Source: Nitrospira sp. (GTDB taxonomy: Bacteria > Nitrospirota > Nitrospiria > Nitrospirales > Nitrospiraceae). From it: DNA of 64,000 bases. The position numbers were made by a program, and so were the translations under genes. The DNA lies in NCBI GenBank assembly GCA_029194725.1, contig JARFXQ010000008.1:62001-126000 (forward strand), written 5' to 3'. Positions 37,766 to 48,156 of the stretch are shown here, piece after piece; the first letter of the stretch is position 1, and each line of letters opens with the position of its first letter. Under the pieces are notes generated by a model. That model saw only the letters and a list, made by a program, of their open reading frames with translations. It ran no database searches and had not been told where the DNA came from.

Positions 37766-40198
37766 TCAGAGTGTCGCTAGGAACGCCGTCAGCGCATCCT
37801 TCTCCTTATCCGAGAGGTCCTCGCCGAATCGGTGCCCGTCGTTTTCGATGACTGCAAGACTGTTGCTGTAGACCACGCGCAATTCCGCTCCAGCCTCAAG
37901 GACTGATCCCGGCTTCTCGAGCAGCCCCTTTCCCTTTTCTTGGATCGTCTTGGCGATCTGCTCACCCTGTTCCGCTCCATAGCGAGCGACGTATTTGGCC
38001 TTCAGCTTGTCAAAGTCCACCCGCGCCATGACGAGATCTCCCACCAGTTCCTTGTGGCGGAAGTTTCCGATGCGCGCCGCCGGCGTGCCGACTGGGAAGC
38101 GAATGGCCGTGTCGACAAAACGCTCCAGTTTGCCGTCTCCCAGCTTTGGGAACAGCCGGATGGTCACCTCGTGATTGAATCCGGTCACTTTTGGGATTCG
38201 TTGAGAAGGGTTGAGCAGCTCTTTCATCGAGGCTTTGTAGAGCTTGAATCGTCCTTCCACGCTGGGATCGAATAGCCAACAGGGTGGAGGGGAATCCAGC
38301 GGTTTCCCATCTTTATCGACATATGATGAATAGTAGTGCTCATCCAATGGACCACCGCAGACCTCTGGACCCACTGCGTTGTTGTGCATGAATGGAGCGT
38401 AGGCCCAGAGGCTGAGTAATGAAATATTTCGATAGTAGCCCCGTCCACCATCCGAGGGTTCCTTGAGCTGTGGATCGCCGGGCTTCGCCCGTAAGGTCTC
38501 AGAGCCGTACTCTTCCCAGACCCGACCCTGCATGTGATTGGAATGGAGGGATCGCGAGCGGTTCGTTCCGACCTCGCTCACGGGGATGACCTTGTCGTTC
38601 CCGAGCCAGTCGACGCGAATGCTTTTATCCTTCGGATCTACGGAGACCGTTCGAAAATCTCGTTTCTCGAACGGTGGGCTCTGGCTGGAATGGCACGAGG
38701 CGCATTTGCTCGCGAAAATCACGCGACCCTGCTCAACCGCGCCCTTGCCGAATTCCTTATTGAGCTGTTCGACGAGCGCATCGTTGTTCTTCAAGCCGCG
38801 CGCTTGGTACAGGTCGGCCGGGGCTCCGGTAGACAAAAACTGAGCGATTTCACTCAAGCGATCCTCGATCGCGCGGAATTGTGGACAGTCTCGGCGGACT
38901 TGACCAATGTCGAACGGCGTCTGCCCAAACCCGCGCATCGTAGGATCGAGCTGCCGCATATCCGTGAGATGATTGACCCACCCTTCCTCGGAACAACTGC
39001 CGATGTTGAAGTAGACGCGCTGAATTGCTTCGAGGGTGCCGATGCTGTCTTCTCCACCTTTTAGGATGTGGTGCACGAACTCCTTCTTGCGGCCCCGCTC
39101 CCAACACTTGCCGTCCTTGCCCGGTTCGCACCAACAGGTCCGCTCGTTTCCTCCGGCCGGACATTGGTTCGTTTTGCGCCACTTGATGATGTCTTCTTCG
39201 AACGTCGGCCGCCTGGCCAGGTTGATGATTGCGTTCATCGTACCGGCGTTGTTGATTTGATCGTTGGGAATCGCGGAGGTATCGACGGCACCGGGACGCG
39301 AATGGCCGTAGATTTGGTATTCAATGGTGTTCGGCGACATTCCCGATCCCAAAATCTGCGCAAATCGGCCATACTGATTGCCGACTGTGCCGGAGAGATT
39401 CTCCCATTTCGGATGGACCGGATCTTTGGGAGGGCGAATCGGATCGAAGGCAATATGGCAGGCACCGCAGGACATGCCGATGCGATAGGGCGGTTCGATC
39501 GAGCCGTCGTTCAGATGACTCTTGGCCGGCGCTTCACGGTCTTTGCGTGGCGCCACCTTGGCTGTATAGCCGTCCCACGAGTCCAGGTGTCCGCCGTTAA
39601 TTTTGAGCCATTTCACCTTGTCGAACTTGGGATTGGGAAATTTCCGCAGCCCTAGCGCGCCGGTCGACGTGCCGAATTCGAGGTCGCAGGCCGACTGTCG
39701 CATGTCTGTTCGGCCATGCGGATCCTCCTTGGCGAGCGGAACATCTTTTAGATCGCAGGCGGGATCCCGATACCCGCTCTTCCCGACATACTTGAGCAGT
39801 TCGTCGTCGCCTGGACAGTAGTCGAAACCATAGGTTTCGTCATAGGTCTTGGCCGGACAGTTAGGATCGCCCGGCTTACAACAATCCGGATCGTTGATCA
39901 GACCCCACCGATGGAACCGTGCGTCGCGCGCGTCGCTTCGCAAAACCCGATACCAATCGATCATGACGCCGAGTCGCTGTTGATAGACGTAGGTAAAGAA
40001 GCGAGCATTGCCGGCTGTGGCGTTGAACCAAATCTCCGCTCCAACCAGCTCGGCATCCGTCAGATGCTTGCCATAGTGAAATGTTGAAGGAACGGGCTTG
40101 CCGCTTGCCGCGACAGCTGATCCTTCCGTCAGGACCGCATAGCCTGTAAGTAAGGCCAAACCGAGAATGAGTGTGGGCATGGTTTGTATCCGTCGCAT
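37766..40198 (-). CDS. Large exported diheme cytochrome c, RoxA-like candidate
   Basis: An 810-residue protein with an N-terminal signal (TLILGLALLTGYAVLTEGSA) and two heme c sites, CGACH (residues 244-248) and CASCH (499-503). The size and two-heme layout resemble the RoxA/RoxB rubber oxygenases and other giant relatives of MauG-type peroxidases, but I cannot confirm substrate residues. Many Cys in the first half (DPDCCKPGDPNCP, TCWCEPGKDGKC) suggest disulfides. The frame stays open to 40417, but GGAGGA lies 6 bases before the ATG at 40198, which is chosen. A promoter-like sequence at 40281-40309 also argues against the long form. Confidence 0.7.
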   Translation of the reverse strand: MRRIQTMPTLILGLALLTGYAVLTEGSAVAASGKPVPSTFHYGKHLTDAELVGAEIWFNATAGNARFFTYVYQQRLGVMIDWYRVLRSDARDARFHRWGLINDPDCCKPGDPNCPAKTYDETYGFDYCPGDDELLKYVGKSGYRDPACDLKDVPLAKEDPHGRTDMRQSACDLEFGTSTGALGLRKFPNPKFDKVKWLKINGGHLDSWDGYTAKVAPRKDREAPAKSHLNDGSIEPPYRIGMSCGACHIAFDPIRPPKDPVHPKWENLSGTVGNQYGRFAQILGSGMSPNTIEYQIYGHSRPGAVDTSAIPNDQINNAGTMNAIINLARRPTFEEDIIKWRKTNQCPAGGNERTCWCEPGKDGKCWERGRKKEFVHHILKGGEDSIGTLEAIQRVYFNIGSCSEEGWVNHLTDMRQLDPTMRGFGQTPFDIGQVRRDCPQFRAIEDRLSEIAQFLSTGAPADLYQARGLKNNDALVEQLNKEFGKGAVEQGRVIFASKCASCHSSQSPPFEKRDFRTVSVDPKDKSIRVDWLGNDKVIPVSEVGTNRSRSLHSNHMQGRVWEEYGSETLRAKPGDPQLKEPSDGGRGYYRNISLLSLWAYAPFMHNNAVGPEVCGGPLDEHYYSSYVDKDGKPLDSPPPCWLFDPSVEGRFKLYKASMKELLNPSQRIPKVTGFNHEVTIRLFPKLGDGKLERFVDTAIRFPVGTPAARIGNFRHKELVGDLVMARVDFDKLKAKYVARYGAEQGEQIAKTIQEKGKGLLEKPGSVLEAGAELRVVYSNSLAVIENDGHRFGEDLSDKEKDALTAFLATL

Positions 40199-40280
40199 GA
40201 CCATTCCTCCATGAGCACCGTTCAAGCGTTGACGGTGCAAAACTGAGAAGCCTTCGGTACCCGGCGAGGTCTTGCGTGCG

Positions 40281-40309
40281 AGAGTATCGACGCATGTACG
40301 TAGAGTCAA
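40281..40309 (-). promoter_or_regulatory. Promoter of the six-gene heme operon
   Basis: On the minus strand TTGACT (40309-40304) and TACTCT (40286-40281) are 17 bases apart, giving a leader of about 75 bases before the first gene. The divergent glyQ promoter lies about 240 bases away. Confidence 0.45.
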
Positions 40310-40543
40310 CGAGCAAGTAGCTTGCCTAGGAGCGTATCTTAGACAGTCGTCAAATCTGTGAAGATTGTGAATGAATGGCTGCAGCAAACGTCGAAGTTGT
40401 ATCTGATTGGATACCAAGGAGGATCAGAAAGGATACAGTGAATAGGTTCTCTTGCTCGTGGAGGTGATGTCTCTCGTGCAAGATGCCGGTCTGTCAAAGA
40501 CGGGATTTGGAAGTCGGCAGCTATCGATTCAGAGGACAGTTCC

Positions 40544-40573
40544 TTGACAGGGGAAAAGCATTCTTGCTAGCTT
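40544..40573 (+). promoter_or_regulatory. Promoter of glyQS
   Basis: TTGACA (40544-40549) and TAGCTT (40568-40573) with 18-base spacing lie 58 bases before the glyQ GTG. No T-box or glycine riboswitch was recognised in the leader. Confidence 0.4.
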
Positions 40574-40630
40574 GGCGGTGGTTTTTCAGAACAGGCATCG
40601 GTTTTCTTCCCCCAACCAGGCTGTATCTCC

Positions 40631-41524
40631 GTGAATTTCCAAGACCTTATGCTCGCCCTCCATCGATTCTGGGCTGATCAAGGCTGTGTCGTCCATCAAC
40701 CCTATGACATGGAGATGGGGGCCGGCACCTTTCATCCAGCCACCTTTCTGCGATCACTGGGGCCGGAGCCGTGGCAGGCGGCCTATGTGCAACCATGCCG
40801 TCGTCCGACGGATGGTCGCTATGGCGAAAACCCCAACCGTCTCCAGCACTATTATCAGTACCAAGTCGTGCTGAAACCTTCACCGGACAATATTCAAGAG
40901 CTGTATCTAGACAGCCTGGCCCGGTTGGGGATCGATCCCAAGGAGCACGACATCCGCTTCATCCAGGACGATTGGGAGTCGCCGACGCTGGGAGCCTGGG
41001 GGCTTGGTTGGGAAGTGCGTCTGGATGGAATGGAAATTACTCAGTTTACGTACTTTCAGGAGATCGGCGGATTTGAACTGGCTCCGATCACCGGCGAAAT
41101 CACTTATGGCACGGAGCGCATCGCCATGTATCTGCAAGAGGTGAACAACGTCTTTGACCTCGCCTGGACCGACAAGGTCTCATATCGAGACATTCATCAT
41201 GAAACCGAGGTGCAGGGTTCTCGTTACAATTTCGAGGAAGCGGACGTCAGCATGCTCATGCAAGCTTTCCAGGCGAATGAAGCGGAGTGCAAGCGGTTGC
41301 TCGTGCAGACCGATAAGCGTCTGACATTGCCGGCCTATGACTGCTGCATCAAGTCATCCCATCTGTTCAATGTTCTCGATGCCCGAGGGGCGATCAGTGT
41401 CGCTGAACGGACCGGTTACATCGCACGGGTCCGAGCACTCGCCAGGCAATGTGCCGAGCGTTACCTTGACGAGCGAGTAGCGATGGGACATCCGTTGATG
41501 AGGACGCAGGGTACACATCGATGA
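40631..41524 (+). CDS. glyQ: Glycyl-tRNA synthetase alpha chain
   Basis: GlyQ carries the aminoacylation site of the bacterial two-subunit glycyl-tRNA synthetase. The 297-residue protein starts at a GTG and has [40 protein letters not shown] and [11 protein letters not shown], all conserved. It overlaps glyS by 4 bases (ATGA), the usual coupling. Confidence 0.98.
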   Translation: MNFQDLMLALHRFWADQGCVVHQPYDMEMGAGTFHPATFLRSLGPEPWQAAYVQPCRRPTDGRYGENPNRLQHYYQYQVVLKPSPDNIQELYLDSLARLGIDPKEHDIRFIQDDWESPTLGAWGLGWEVRLDGMEITQFTYFQEIGGFELAPITGEITYGTERIAMYLQEVNNVFDLAWTDKVSYRDIHHETEVQGSRYNFEEADVSMLMQAFQANEAECKRLLVQTDKRLTLPAYDCCIKSSHLFNVLDARGAISVAERTGYIARVRALARQCAERYLDERVAMGHPLMRTQGTHR

Positions 41525-43692
41525 AGCGTCCGGTCGTGAAGCAGACTCGGAAACACAAAACTCGTAGCCTCAGCCCTACCGCCGAGCTGTTGTTCGAGGT
41601 CGGTGTGGAGGAGCTGCCGTTTGCATTCGTCGCGCCGGCCCTGTCGGCCCTTCGAGAATCAGCCGTCCGCATATTCCAGGATGCGCGATTGTCGTTCAGG
41701 TCCGTCAATACCTATGGGACGCCACGGAGGCTCGTCCTGGTCGTGGACGATTTGCTTGCCCATCAAACTGCGATTGTCAAAGAAACGATGGGGCCGTCGA
41801 AAATGGTGGCATTCGACCAGACCGGCCAACCCACGAGAGCCGCGATGGGATTCGCAGCAGGGCAGGGCGTTGCGGTGGAAAGTTTGGAGCTCCGGGAAAC
41901 GCCGAAGGGTGAGTATCTTTTCGCGGTCAAGCGCGATGCGGGGCGAGCGACCGCAACCCTTCTAACGGAACTACTGCCTCAACTGGTTGAAAAGATTTCT
42001 TTCCCTAAGGCCATGAAGTGGAACGAGACCGGGTTTCGTTTCGCGAGGCCTGTTCGATGGATTGTTGCGCTCTTCGGGGGAAGTGTCGTGCCGGTACAAA
42101 TTGCCGGCATCCAGGCCGGCAATCGGACGTCCTGTCACCGTGTGATGGGTGGCGAAAAGCCAATCACCGTGAAGGATTTCAAGGCCTACAACCAAGGGCT
42201 TGAACGGAGAGGAGTGATCATTGATCCCGAACGCCGCTGCGCGACGATTCAGAAGCAAATCGACCGTCTTTGTGTCAAAGCGGGTGTGGAATTGAATGCC
42301 GATGACGCCTTGCTCGATCAAGCGGTGTACACCACGGAGTGGCCCTGTGCCGTTCTTGGCAGTTTCAAGCCGGAGTATTTGGCCGTCCCTTCGGAAATTC
42401 TCATCACGTCGATGAAAGAGCATCAGGGATTCTTCTCGGTCAGGGATAAGAAGTCCGGCGGACTGGCGCCGCATTTCATTGCGATCGCCAACAACGAGCC
42501 CAAGAATATGACGCTCATTCGGACCGGCAACGAGCGGGTATTGGCGGCACGATTGGCGGATGCCAAGTTTTTTTTCGACGAAGACCGAAAAGTAAAACTG
42601 GAGGAACGGGGAAGAAAACTCATCGGCGTCACGTTCCACCAGAAACTCGGCACCATGGCTCAGAAACAGGAGCGAGTAAGAAAACTGACCGGCTTCATTG
42701 CCGGCCAACTATCTCCTGGGCAAGATGAACTCCGACAGGTTTGTGATCGGGCAGCGGCTTTGTCGAAAGCCGATCTCCTGACCGGCATTGTGGGCGAGTT
42801 TCCGGAGTTGCAAGGCATCATGGGTGGCGAGTACGCTCTGCATGATGGCGAATCTGCTGCGGTGGCTCAAGCCATCCGAGAGCAGTATCTTCCCAAGGCG
42901 ATTGAAGGAGAATTGCCCACATCATTAGCCGGACAGATCCTTTCCCTGGCAGATCGGCTGGATACGATCGCTGCGTTTTTCCATGTCGGTATCGTGCCGA
43001 GCGGATCGGAAGATCCCTATGCGCTCCGTCGGCATGCGACCGCGATAGTTCGGATTATTCTCGAAGCGAATCTCCGGCTGAATCTAGCAAGATACATCAA
43101 TAACGCGCGAAACCTCATCTCTGATGGTTTCAAGGGACTACCGGATTCAGACCAGCAAGGTGAGCGTCGGATCACGGAGTTTATCTTAGACCGGGTTCGA
43201 CATTACAGCCGAGTGGTTCATCTCTTGCGGGATGATATCATCGACGCGGTACTCAAACCGGTTGGCGACAGGCCTTTAGATCTCGTTGATCTTGTCCAAA
43301 AAATGAAGGCGCTCGAAGTGGTGACGAAGAAGTCGGAGTTCGATCCCTTGATCGTCGGTTTCAAGCGGGCGCATCGGTTGGTGCAAAAAGAACAGTGGGA
43401 ACGCCGGCCGGTCGACGCGGCGACGTTTCAGCATCCGTCAGAATCGGCGCTTCACAAGGCGGTCGTCGAACAGCGAAGTCAGATGGGTTCAGCTTTGGAG
43501 ATCGGCGACTATGGCAGGGTGCTGGATTCCTTGGTAGGACTCAAGGCGGTCATCGACGACTTTTTTGCAGCTGTCATGGTGAATGCGGAAGACCAGTCTC
43601 TCCGCAGCAATCGACTGTCGCTGCTCAAAGAGGTTGATGAGTTGTTCATATCATTCGCGGACTTTTCCTGGATTGTGGTACAAGAGCGGTAG
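41521..43692 (+). CDS. glyS: Glycyl-tRNA synthetase beta chain
   Basis: GlyS binds tRNA-Gly and completes the tetrameric synthetase. The 723-residue protein has an 18-residue basic N-terminal extension before the conserved [12 protein letters not shown], then [20 protein letters not shown], the HD-like domain [20 protein letters not shown], and the C-terminal anticodon-binding helices. It overlaps glyQ and is intact. Confidence 0.98.
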   Translation: MKRPVVKQTRKHKTRSLSPTAELLFEVGVEELPFAFVAPALSALRESAVRIFQDARLSFRSVNTYGTPRRLVLVVDDLLAHQTAIVKETMGPSKMVAFDQTGQPTRAAMGFAAGQGVAVESLELRETPKGEYLFAVKRDAGRATATLLTELLPQLVEKISFPKAMKWNETGFRFARPVRWIVALFGGSVVPVQIAGIQAGNRTSCHRVMGGEKPITVKDFKAYNQGLERRGVIIDPERRCATIQKQIDRLCVKAGVELNADDALLDQAVYTTEWPCAVLGSFKPEYLAVPSEILITSMKEHQGFFSVRDKKSGGLAPHFIAIANNEPKNMTLIRTGNERVLAARLADAKFFFDEDRKVKLEERGRKLIGVTFHQKLGTMAQKQERVRKLTGFIAGQLSPGQDELRQVCDRAAALSKADLLTGIVGEFPELQGIMGGEYALHDGESAAVAQAIREQYLPKAIEGELPTSLAGQILSLADRLDTIAAFFHVGIVPSGSEDPYALRRHATAIVRIILEANLRLNLARYINNARNLISDGFKGLPDSDQQGERRITEFILDRVRHYSRVVHLLRDDIIDAVLKPVGDRPLDLVDLVQKMKALEVVTKKSEFDPLIVGFKRAHRLVQKEQWERRPVDAATFQHPSESALHKAVVEQRSQMGSALEIGDYGRVLDSLVGLKAVIDDFFAAVMVNAEDQSLRSNRLSLLKEVDELFISFADFSWIVVQER

Positions 43693-43751
43693 GTCGAGGC
43701 GGACGGAAAACGGACCGTCTCCAGCAAGGATCGAAAAAAGCGGGAGTTCTC

Positions 43752-44243
43752 ATGGATCAGCCGAGGACGGACGCAGACCGTCGGGCGGGCAAGATCCGAC
43801 GATTTTCTCTTGTGGTCTCGCTGATCCTGATGGTGTCCTGCAATGTCATTCTTCTCGGCGGGTTCGCGCTCAGCGGCATTAATCTGGACGACTTGGTCAA
43901 GACACCAGAATTCTTCAACGCCAGGCAGGACGTGTGCCTCCGGCTTGCCTGGAAGTCAGTGCCCGGAGCGAATGAACCTGTTCGACTCTGTTCGGAATGG
44001 CTTATTCTCTCCGACCCGAGCGGAAAGACCCATTATCTCCAGCCCGATACGAAGCTCAAGAAGGGGCTTGATGGTCAGTATTACGTCGATCAAGGTATTC
44101 AGGCTGACTATCGGCTCTTGATGCTGATACTGTTCGTCACCGTCATTATCGCCGGTGGGGTAAGGGCGAAGTGGTTCTTGGTGAACCGCTATCGGCTCCG
44201 TCTGGAATCAGCCGACGGCCGGCGCGCGTCGCCCGCTCATTGA
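43752..44243 (+). CDS. Small two-pass membrane protein
   Basis: A 163-residue protein with one hydrophobic segment near residues 21-40 (LVVSLILMVSCNVILLGGFA) and one near 122-138 (LLMLILFVTVIIAGGV), with a soluble loop between them containing two Cys. No family is recognised. It sits between glyS and ppdK in the same direction. AAAGCGGGAG precedes the ATG. Its role is unknown. Confidence 0.65.
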   Translation: MDQPRTDADRRAGKIRRFSLVVSLILMVSCNVILLGGFALSGINLDDLVKTPEFFNARQDVCLRLAWKSVPGANEPVRLCSEWLILSDPSGKTHYLQPDTKLKKGLDGQYYVDQGIQADYRLLMLILFVTVIIAGGVRAKWFLVNRYRLRLESADGRRASPAH

Positions 44244-44272
44244 TACGCACTCTTCCTGGAAGGAGACGTCAC

Positions 44273-47041
44273 GTGGCAAAGAAATATGTCTACTATTTCG
44301 GCGACGGCAAAGCCGAGGGCACCTCGAATATGAAGGAACTCCTCGGCGGGAAAGGTGCGGGATTGGCCGAGATGACGAATCTCGGTATCTCGGTACCGCC
44401 GGGCTTCACGATCACGACGGAAGCCTGCATCGAGTACTACAAGCAGGGCAAGAAATATCCATCCGGGATGTGGGAGGCGGCGTTGGCTGCCCTGAAGCGT
44501 GTGGAGCGCTCGATGCGCATGGGGTTCGGCGATCCTGAAAAGCCGTTACTGGTGTCCGTGCGATCCGGCGCCCGTGCCTCGATGCCCGGCATGATGGACA
44601 CGGTGCTCAACGTGGGTCTCACGCTGAAGACGGTCGAAGGGCTTGCGGTCAAGACGAAGAACGAGCGGTTCGCCCAGGACAGTTATCGTCGTTTCGTCAC
44701 GATGTTTGGCAGCATCGTCATGGGGGTACCCCGCGAACATTTTGAAGCGATTCTGAACCATAAGAAAGAAGAAATGGGTGTGGCCCACGAAACGCAATTG
44801 GACGCGGGGGCCTTGCGGGATCTGGTCGGAAGATTCAAGTCATTGGTGAAGGAGGAGACCGGAAAGGATTTCCCCGACGATCCAAACGAGCAGCTGCGGA
44901 TGGCGATCAACGCGGTGTTCTCGTCGTGGAACGGCGCGCGCGCCATTACCTACCGGCGATTGAACGGCATTCCGGACCATTGGGGCACCGCCGTCAACGT
45001 GGTTGCGATGGTGTTCGGCAACATGGGCGATACCAGCGGGACCGGTGTGGCGTTCACCCGCGATCCGAATACCGGTGAGCATAAATTCTTCGGCGAATGT
45101 TTGATGAACGCGCAGGGCGAGGACGTCGTGGCCGGGATCAGAACGCCGTTGCCGGTCAGTGCGCTCGCCAAGAACGCCCCGGCTGCCTACAAGGATCTCG
45201 AACATACATATAAGAAACTTGAAAAACATTACCGAGACATGCTCGACCTGGAATTTACGATCCAGGAGGGCAAGCTCTATATGCTGCAAACGCGAGTCGG
45301 AAAGCGGACCGGGATCTCGGCGGTTCGTATCGCCGTTGAAATGGTGAAGGAAGGGTTGATCACGAAGCGCGAAGCGGTGCAGCGGGTCGGTCCCGATCAG
45401 CTGGCGCAATATCTCTATCCCATTTTCGACTCGACGGTGGAATCCAGCTCGACGCCGCTCGGCAAAGGGTTACCGGCCGGCCCCGGCGCGGCAGCAGGCA
45501 AGATCGCATTGACGCCGGACCGCGCGGTGGATCTGAAAGCAGCCGGTCAACGGGTCGTGCTCGTCCGCGAGGAAACCAGCCCGGACGACATTCACGGCAT
45601 GAACGCGGCCACCGGATTTTTGACCGCGCGCGGTGGGATGACGTCGCACGCGGCGGTGGTGGCGCGGCAGATGGGCAAAGTCTGCGTCGCCGGCTGCGAA
45701 GCGGTGCAAGTGATCGACGCTCAATCAGTGCGGATCGGCTCGAAGGTGTTTCACGAAGGGGACTATATCTCCGTCAACGGGTCGACGGGGAACGTCTACG
45801 ACGGCGACGTGCCGGTGGTGGAGTCGGAAATCATTCAAGTGGTGCAAGGGAAGCTGGACGCCAAGAAGTCGCCGAAATATCAGCTGTTCGCGATGTTGCT
45901 TTCGTGGGCCGACGATGAACGCCGGTTGCGTGTCCGGGCCAACGCCGACGTGCCGGACCAGGCCAAGATTGCGAGAGGATTCGGAGCGGAAGGTATCGGC
46001 CTCTGCCGGACGGAACACATGTTCTTCGCCGAAGATCGGATTCCGATCATGCAGAAAATGATCTTGGCGCGTACGAAAGAAGAACGCGAGAAGTACCTCG
46101 ATCAACTCCTGCCGCTGCAGAAGCAAGATTTTATCGGACTCTATCGGGAGATGCAGGGGTATCCGGTTACCATTCGGCTACTTGATCCTCCGCTCCACGA
46201 GTTTTTGCCCAAGCGGGAAGAATTGATGGTGGAAATCGCGCAGCTGGAATTGACCGGGAATGACGGGGCCAAGCTCGAGGAGAAGCGTCGTTTGCTGGCC
46301 CGAGTCGAAGAGCTTCACGAGTTCAATCCCATGCTGGGTCTTCGTGGGTGTCGGTTGGGCATTACGATGCCGGAAATCACCCGTATGCAGGCGAGGGCGA
46401 TTATGGAGGCGGCCTGCGAGTTGGCGAAAGAAGGCAAGAAGATCGTGCCGGAGATCATGATCCCGCTCGTCGGCATGGTCTCCGAGATGAAGTCGCAGAA
46501 AGATCTCGTGAAAGAAGTCGTGCAGGAGACGATGAAACGGCACGGCGTGAAGTTGAACTACCTGGTCGGCACGATGATCGAGTTGCCGCGCGCAGCGGTG
46601 ACGGCCGACCGGATTGCGCAGGAGGCGGAGTTCTTCTCGTTTGGGACGAACGACCTGACGCAGACGACGTTCGGTTTCTCGCGCGACGATGCGGCCAAGT
46701 TCATTGATTTTTATAAGACCGAGAAGCTCATGGACTTGGATCCTTTCGCCGTGCTCGACCGCGAAGGCGTCGGCTCGCTGATGAAACAGGCGATCGAAGG
46801 TGGGCGTAAGACGCGGCCTGATCTCAAGCTCGGCATCTGCGGCGAACATGGCGGTGATCCCAGCTCCGTCGAGTTCTGCGATCAATTGGGATTGGATTAC
46901 GTCAGCTGTTCCCCGTTCCGCGTGGCGATTGCACGGTTGGCTGCGGCGCAGGCGGCCATCGCGATCTCGAGCGCGAGGCCGACAGGGAAAAAAGCTCAGG
47001 CGGCGCGCAAGCCGTCGACCTCGCGCCGCAAGAGACGGTGA
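44273..47041 (+). CDS. ppdK: Pyruvate, phosphate dikinase
   Basis: PpdK interconverts pyruvate, ATP and phosphate with phosphoenolpyruvate, AMP and pyrophosphate; in autotrophs such as Nitrospira it links the reductive TCA cycle to gluconeogenesis. The GTG at 44273 follows AAGGAGA and gives AKKYVYYFGDGKAEGTSNMK; an upstream in-frame extension (44171) overlaps the previous gene and is rejected. The protein has the ATP-grasp domain, the phospho-His swivelling domain (GGMTSHAAVVARQMGK), and the PEP-binding barrel ending in GICGEHGGDPSSVEFC. At 922 residues it is slightly longer than usual owing to a basic C-terminal tail. It overlaps ribD by 4 bases. Confidence 0.97.
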   Translation: MAKKYVYYFGDGKAEGTSNMKELLGGKGAGLAEMTNLGISVPPGFTITTEACIEYYKQGKKYPSGMWEAALAALKRVERSMRMGFGDPEKPLLVSVRSGARASMPGMMDTVLNVGLTLKTVEGLAVKTKNERFAQDSYRRFVTMFGSIVMGVPREHFEAILNHKKEEMGVAHETQLDAGALRDLVGRFKSLVKEETGKDFPDDPNEQLRMAINAVFSSWNGARAITYRRLNGIPDHWGTAVNVVAMVFGNMGDTSGTGVAFTRDPNTGEHKFFGECLMNAQGEDVVAGIRTPLPVSALAKNAPAAYKDLEHTYKKLEKHYRDMLDLEFTIQEGKLYMLQTRVGKRTGISAVRIAVEMVKEGLITKREAVQRVGPDQLAQYLYPIFDSTVESSSTPLGKGLPAGPGAAAGKIALTPDRAVDLKAAGQRVVLVREETSPDDIHGMNAATGFLTARGGMTSHAAVVARQMGKVCVAGCEAVQVIDAQSVRIGSKVFHEGDYISVNGSTGNVYDGDVPVVESEIIQVVQGKLDAKKSPKYQLFAMLLSWADDERRLRVRANADVPDQAKIARGFGAEGIGLCRTEHMFFAEDRIPIMQKMILARTKEEREKYLDQLLPLQKQDFIGLYREMQGYPVTIRLLDPPLHEFLPKREELMVEIAQLELTGNDGAKLEEKRRLLARVEELHEFNPMLGLRGCRLGITMPEITRMQARAIMEAACELAKEGKKIVPEIMIPLVGMVSEMKSQKDLVKEVVQETMKRHGVKLNYLVGTMIELPRAAVTADRIAQEAEFFSFGTNDLTQTTFGFSRDDAAKFIDFYKTEKLMDLDPFAVLDREGVGSLMKQAIEGGRKTRPDLKLGICGEHGGDPSSVEFCDQLGLDYVSCSPFRVAIARLAAAQAAIAISSARPTGKKAQAARKPSTSRRKRR

Positions 47042-48156
47042 CCAGCACTCAGCGAGATCTCCACTTCATGACCCTGGCCCTTCGCCTGGCGGCGAAGGGC
47101 CGGGAAACGACAAGACCAAATCCGATGGTCGGAGCCTTGGTAGTTCGTCAAGGCAGAATCATCGGGCAGGGTTTTCACCTCCGACCCGGGACTCCTCACG
47201 CAGAAATTGTCGCGTTACGCCAGGCAAGGAATCGAGCCCGAGGCGCGACACTCTATGTCACGCTTGAGCCATGCTGCCATCTCAAGAAACGGACTCCCCC
47301 TTGCGTCCCTGAAATTCTTCGCTCGAGCATCAGTCGTGTAGTGATTGCGATGCAGGATCCGAATCCATCGGTAAAGGGAAGAGGAGCCGCAGCGCTTCGG
47401 CGGGCCGGACTCTCGGTTACGGTCGGAGTTGCCCGCTCTGAGGCGGAAGCGCTGAACAGGTCATATTGTCATTGGATGAAAACCGGCCGTCCCTATGTGA
47501 CGCTCAAGGCGGGCATGACGCTTGATGGAAAGGTCGCTACGGCAACGGGGGAGTCTCAATGGATTACGGGCAGGATGTCCCGTCAGGAGGTGCATCACCT
47601 TCGTTGCGCTGTCGATGCAATCTTGATCGGAGTAGGCACCGTTCTGGCTGATGATCCATCACTGACGGCGAGAACAGGACCGCGGCTGCAACAATTAGCA
47701 TCGCGGCAGCCTCTGCGCATCGTGGTCGATAGCCGGCTGCGCACTCCATTGAATGCACAGGTCCTGGCACAACAGGGTAAAGCCAAAACGATTGTTGCCA
47801 CAACTGCCGCAGCCCCAGAGGCTCGACGATCGGCCCTGCAAGAGAAGGGCATTGAGATCCTCACGTTGCCGGCTCTGCAGGGCCGTGTTTCGTTGCCCGC
47901 TCTGCTCCCGCAGCTCGGTAGACGCGGTATTATGTCCCTGCTCGTGGAGGGGGGAAGCGAGGTCAATGCGGCGATGCTGAAGGCAAAGTTGGTGGATCAC
48001 ATTCGGCTCTACATCGCGCCGCGGCTTCTCGGCGGCCAGAATGCCAAGGCTGTGATCGGGGGGAAGAGTCCGGCACGGCTTACAGGTGCGATTGAGATAC
48101 GGCATGTGGCGACACGGTTCGTCGGTTATGATGTTGTGGTGGAAGGAGATCTGTGA
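47038..48156 (+). CDS. ribD: Bifunctional riboflavin deaminase/reductase
   Basis: RibD deaminates and then reduces the pyrimidine intermediate in riboflavin synthesis. The 372-residue protein has the zinc deaminase motif (TPHAEIVALRQA, then LEPCCHLKKRTPPCV) and the reductase domain (YVTLKAGMTLDGKVATATGE, then LLVEGGSEVNAAML). The start is a GTG overlapping the ppdK stop. The riboflavin synthase gene lies three genes downstream at 51498. Confidence 0.96.
   Translation: MTSTQRDLHFMTLALRLAAKGRETTRPNPMVGALVVRQGRIIGQGFHLRPGTPHAEIVALRQARNRARGATLYVTLEPCCHLKKRTPPCVPEILRSSISRVVIAMQDPNPSVKGRGAAALRRAGLSVTVGVARSEAEALNRSYCHWMKTGRPYVTLKAGMTLDGKVATATGESQWITGRMSRQEVHHLRCAVDAILIGVGTVLADDPSLTARTGPRLQQLASRQPLRIVVDSRLRTPLNAQVLAQQGKAKTIVATTAAAPEARRSALQEKGIEILTLPALQGRVSLPALLPQLGRRGIMSLLVEGGSEVNAAMLKAKLVDHIRLYIAPRLLGGQNAKAVIGGKSPARLTGAIEIRHVATRFVGYDVVVEGDL

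Noticed and set aside
40205..40417. Longer N-terminus of the large cytochrome (start at 40417)
   Set aside because: It precedes the ribosome site and the promoter-like sequence, and contains no signal peptide.
40420..40630. Glycine riboswitch or T-box before glyQ
   Set aside because: No T-box sequence, specifier loop or paired glycine aptamers could be identified.
47038..47060. CAGCACTCAGC at the ribD start as another copy of the nadD palindrome
   Set aside because: Only 11 bases match and there is no second arm.
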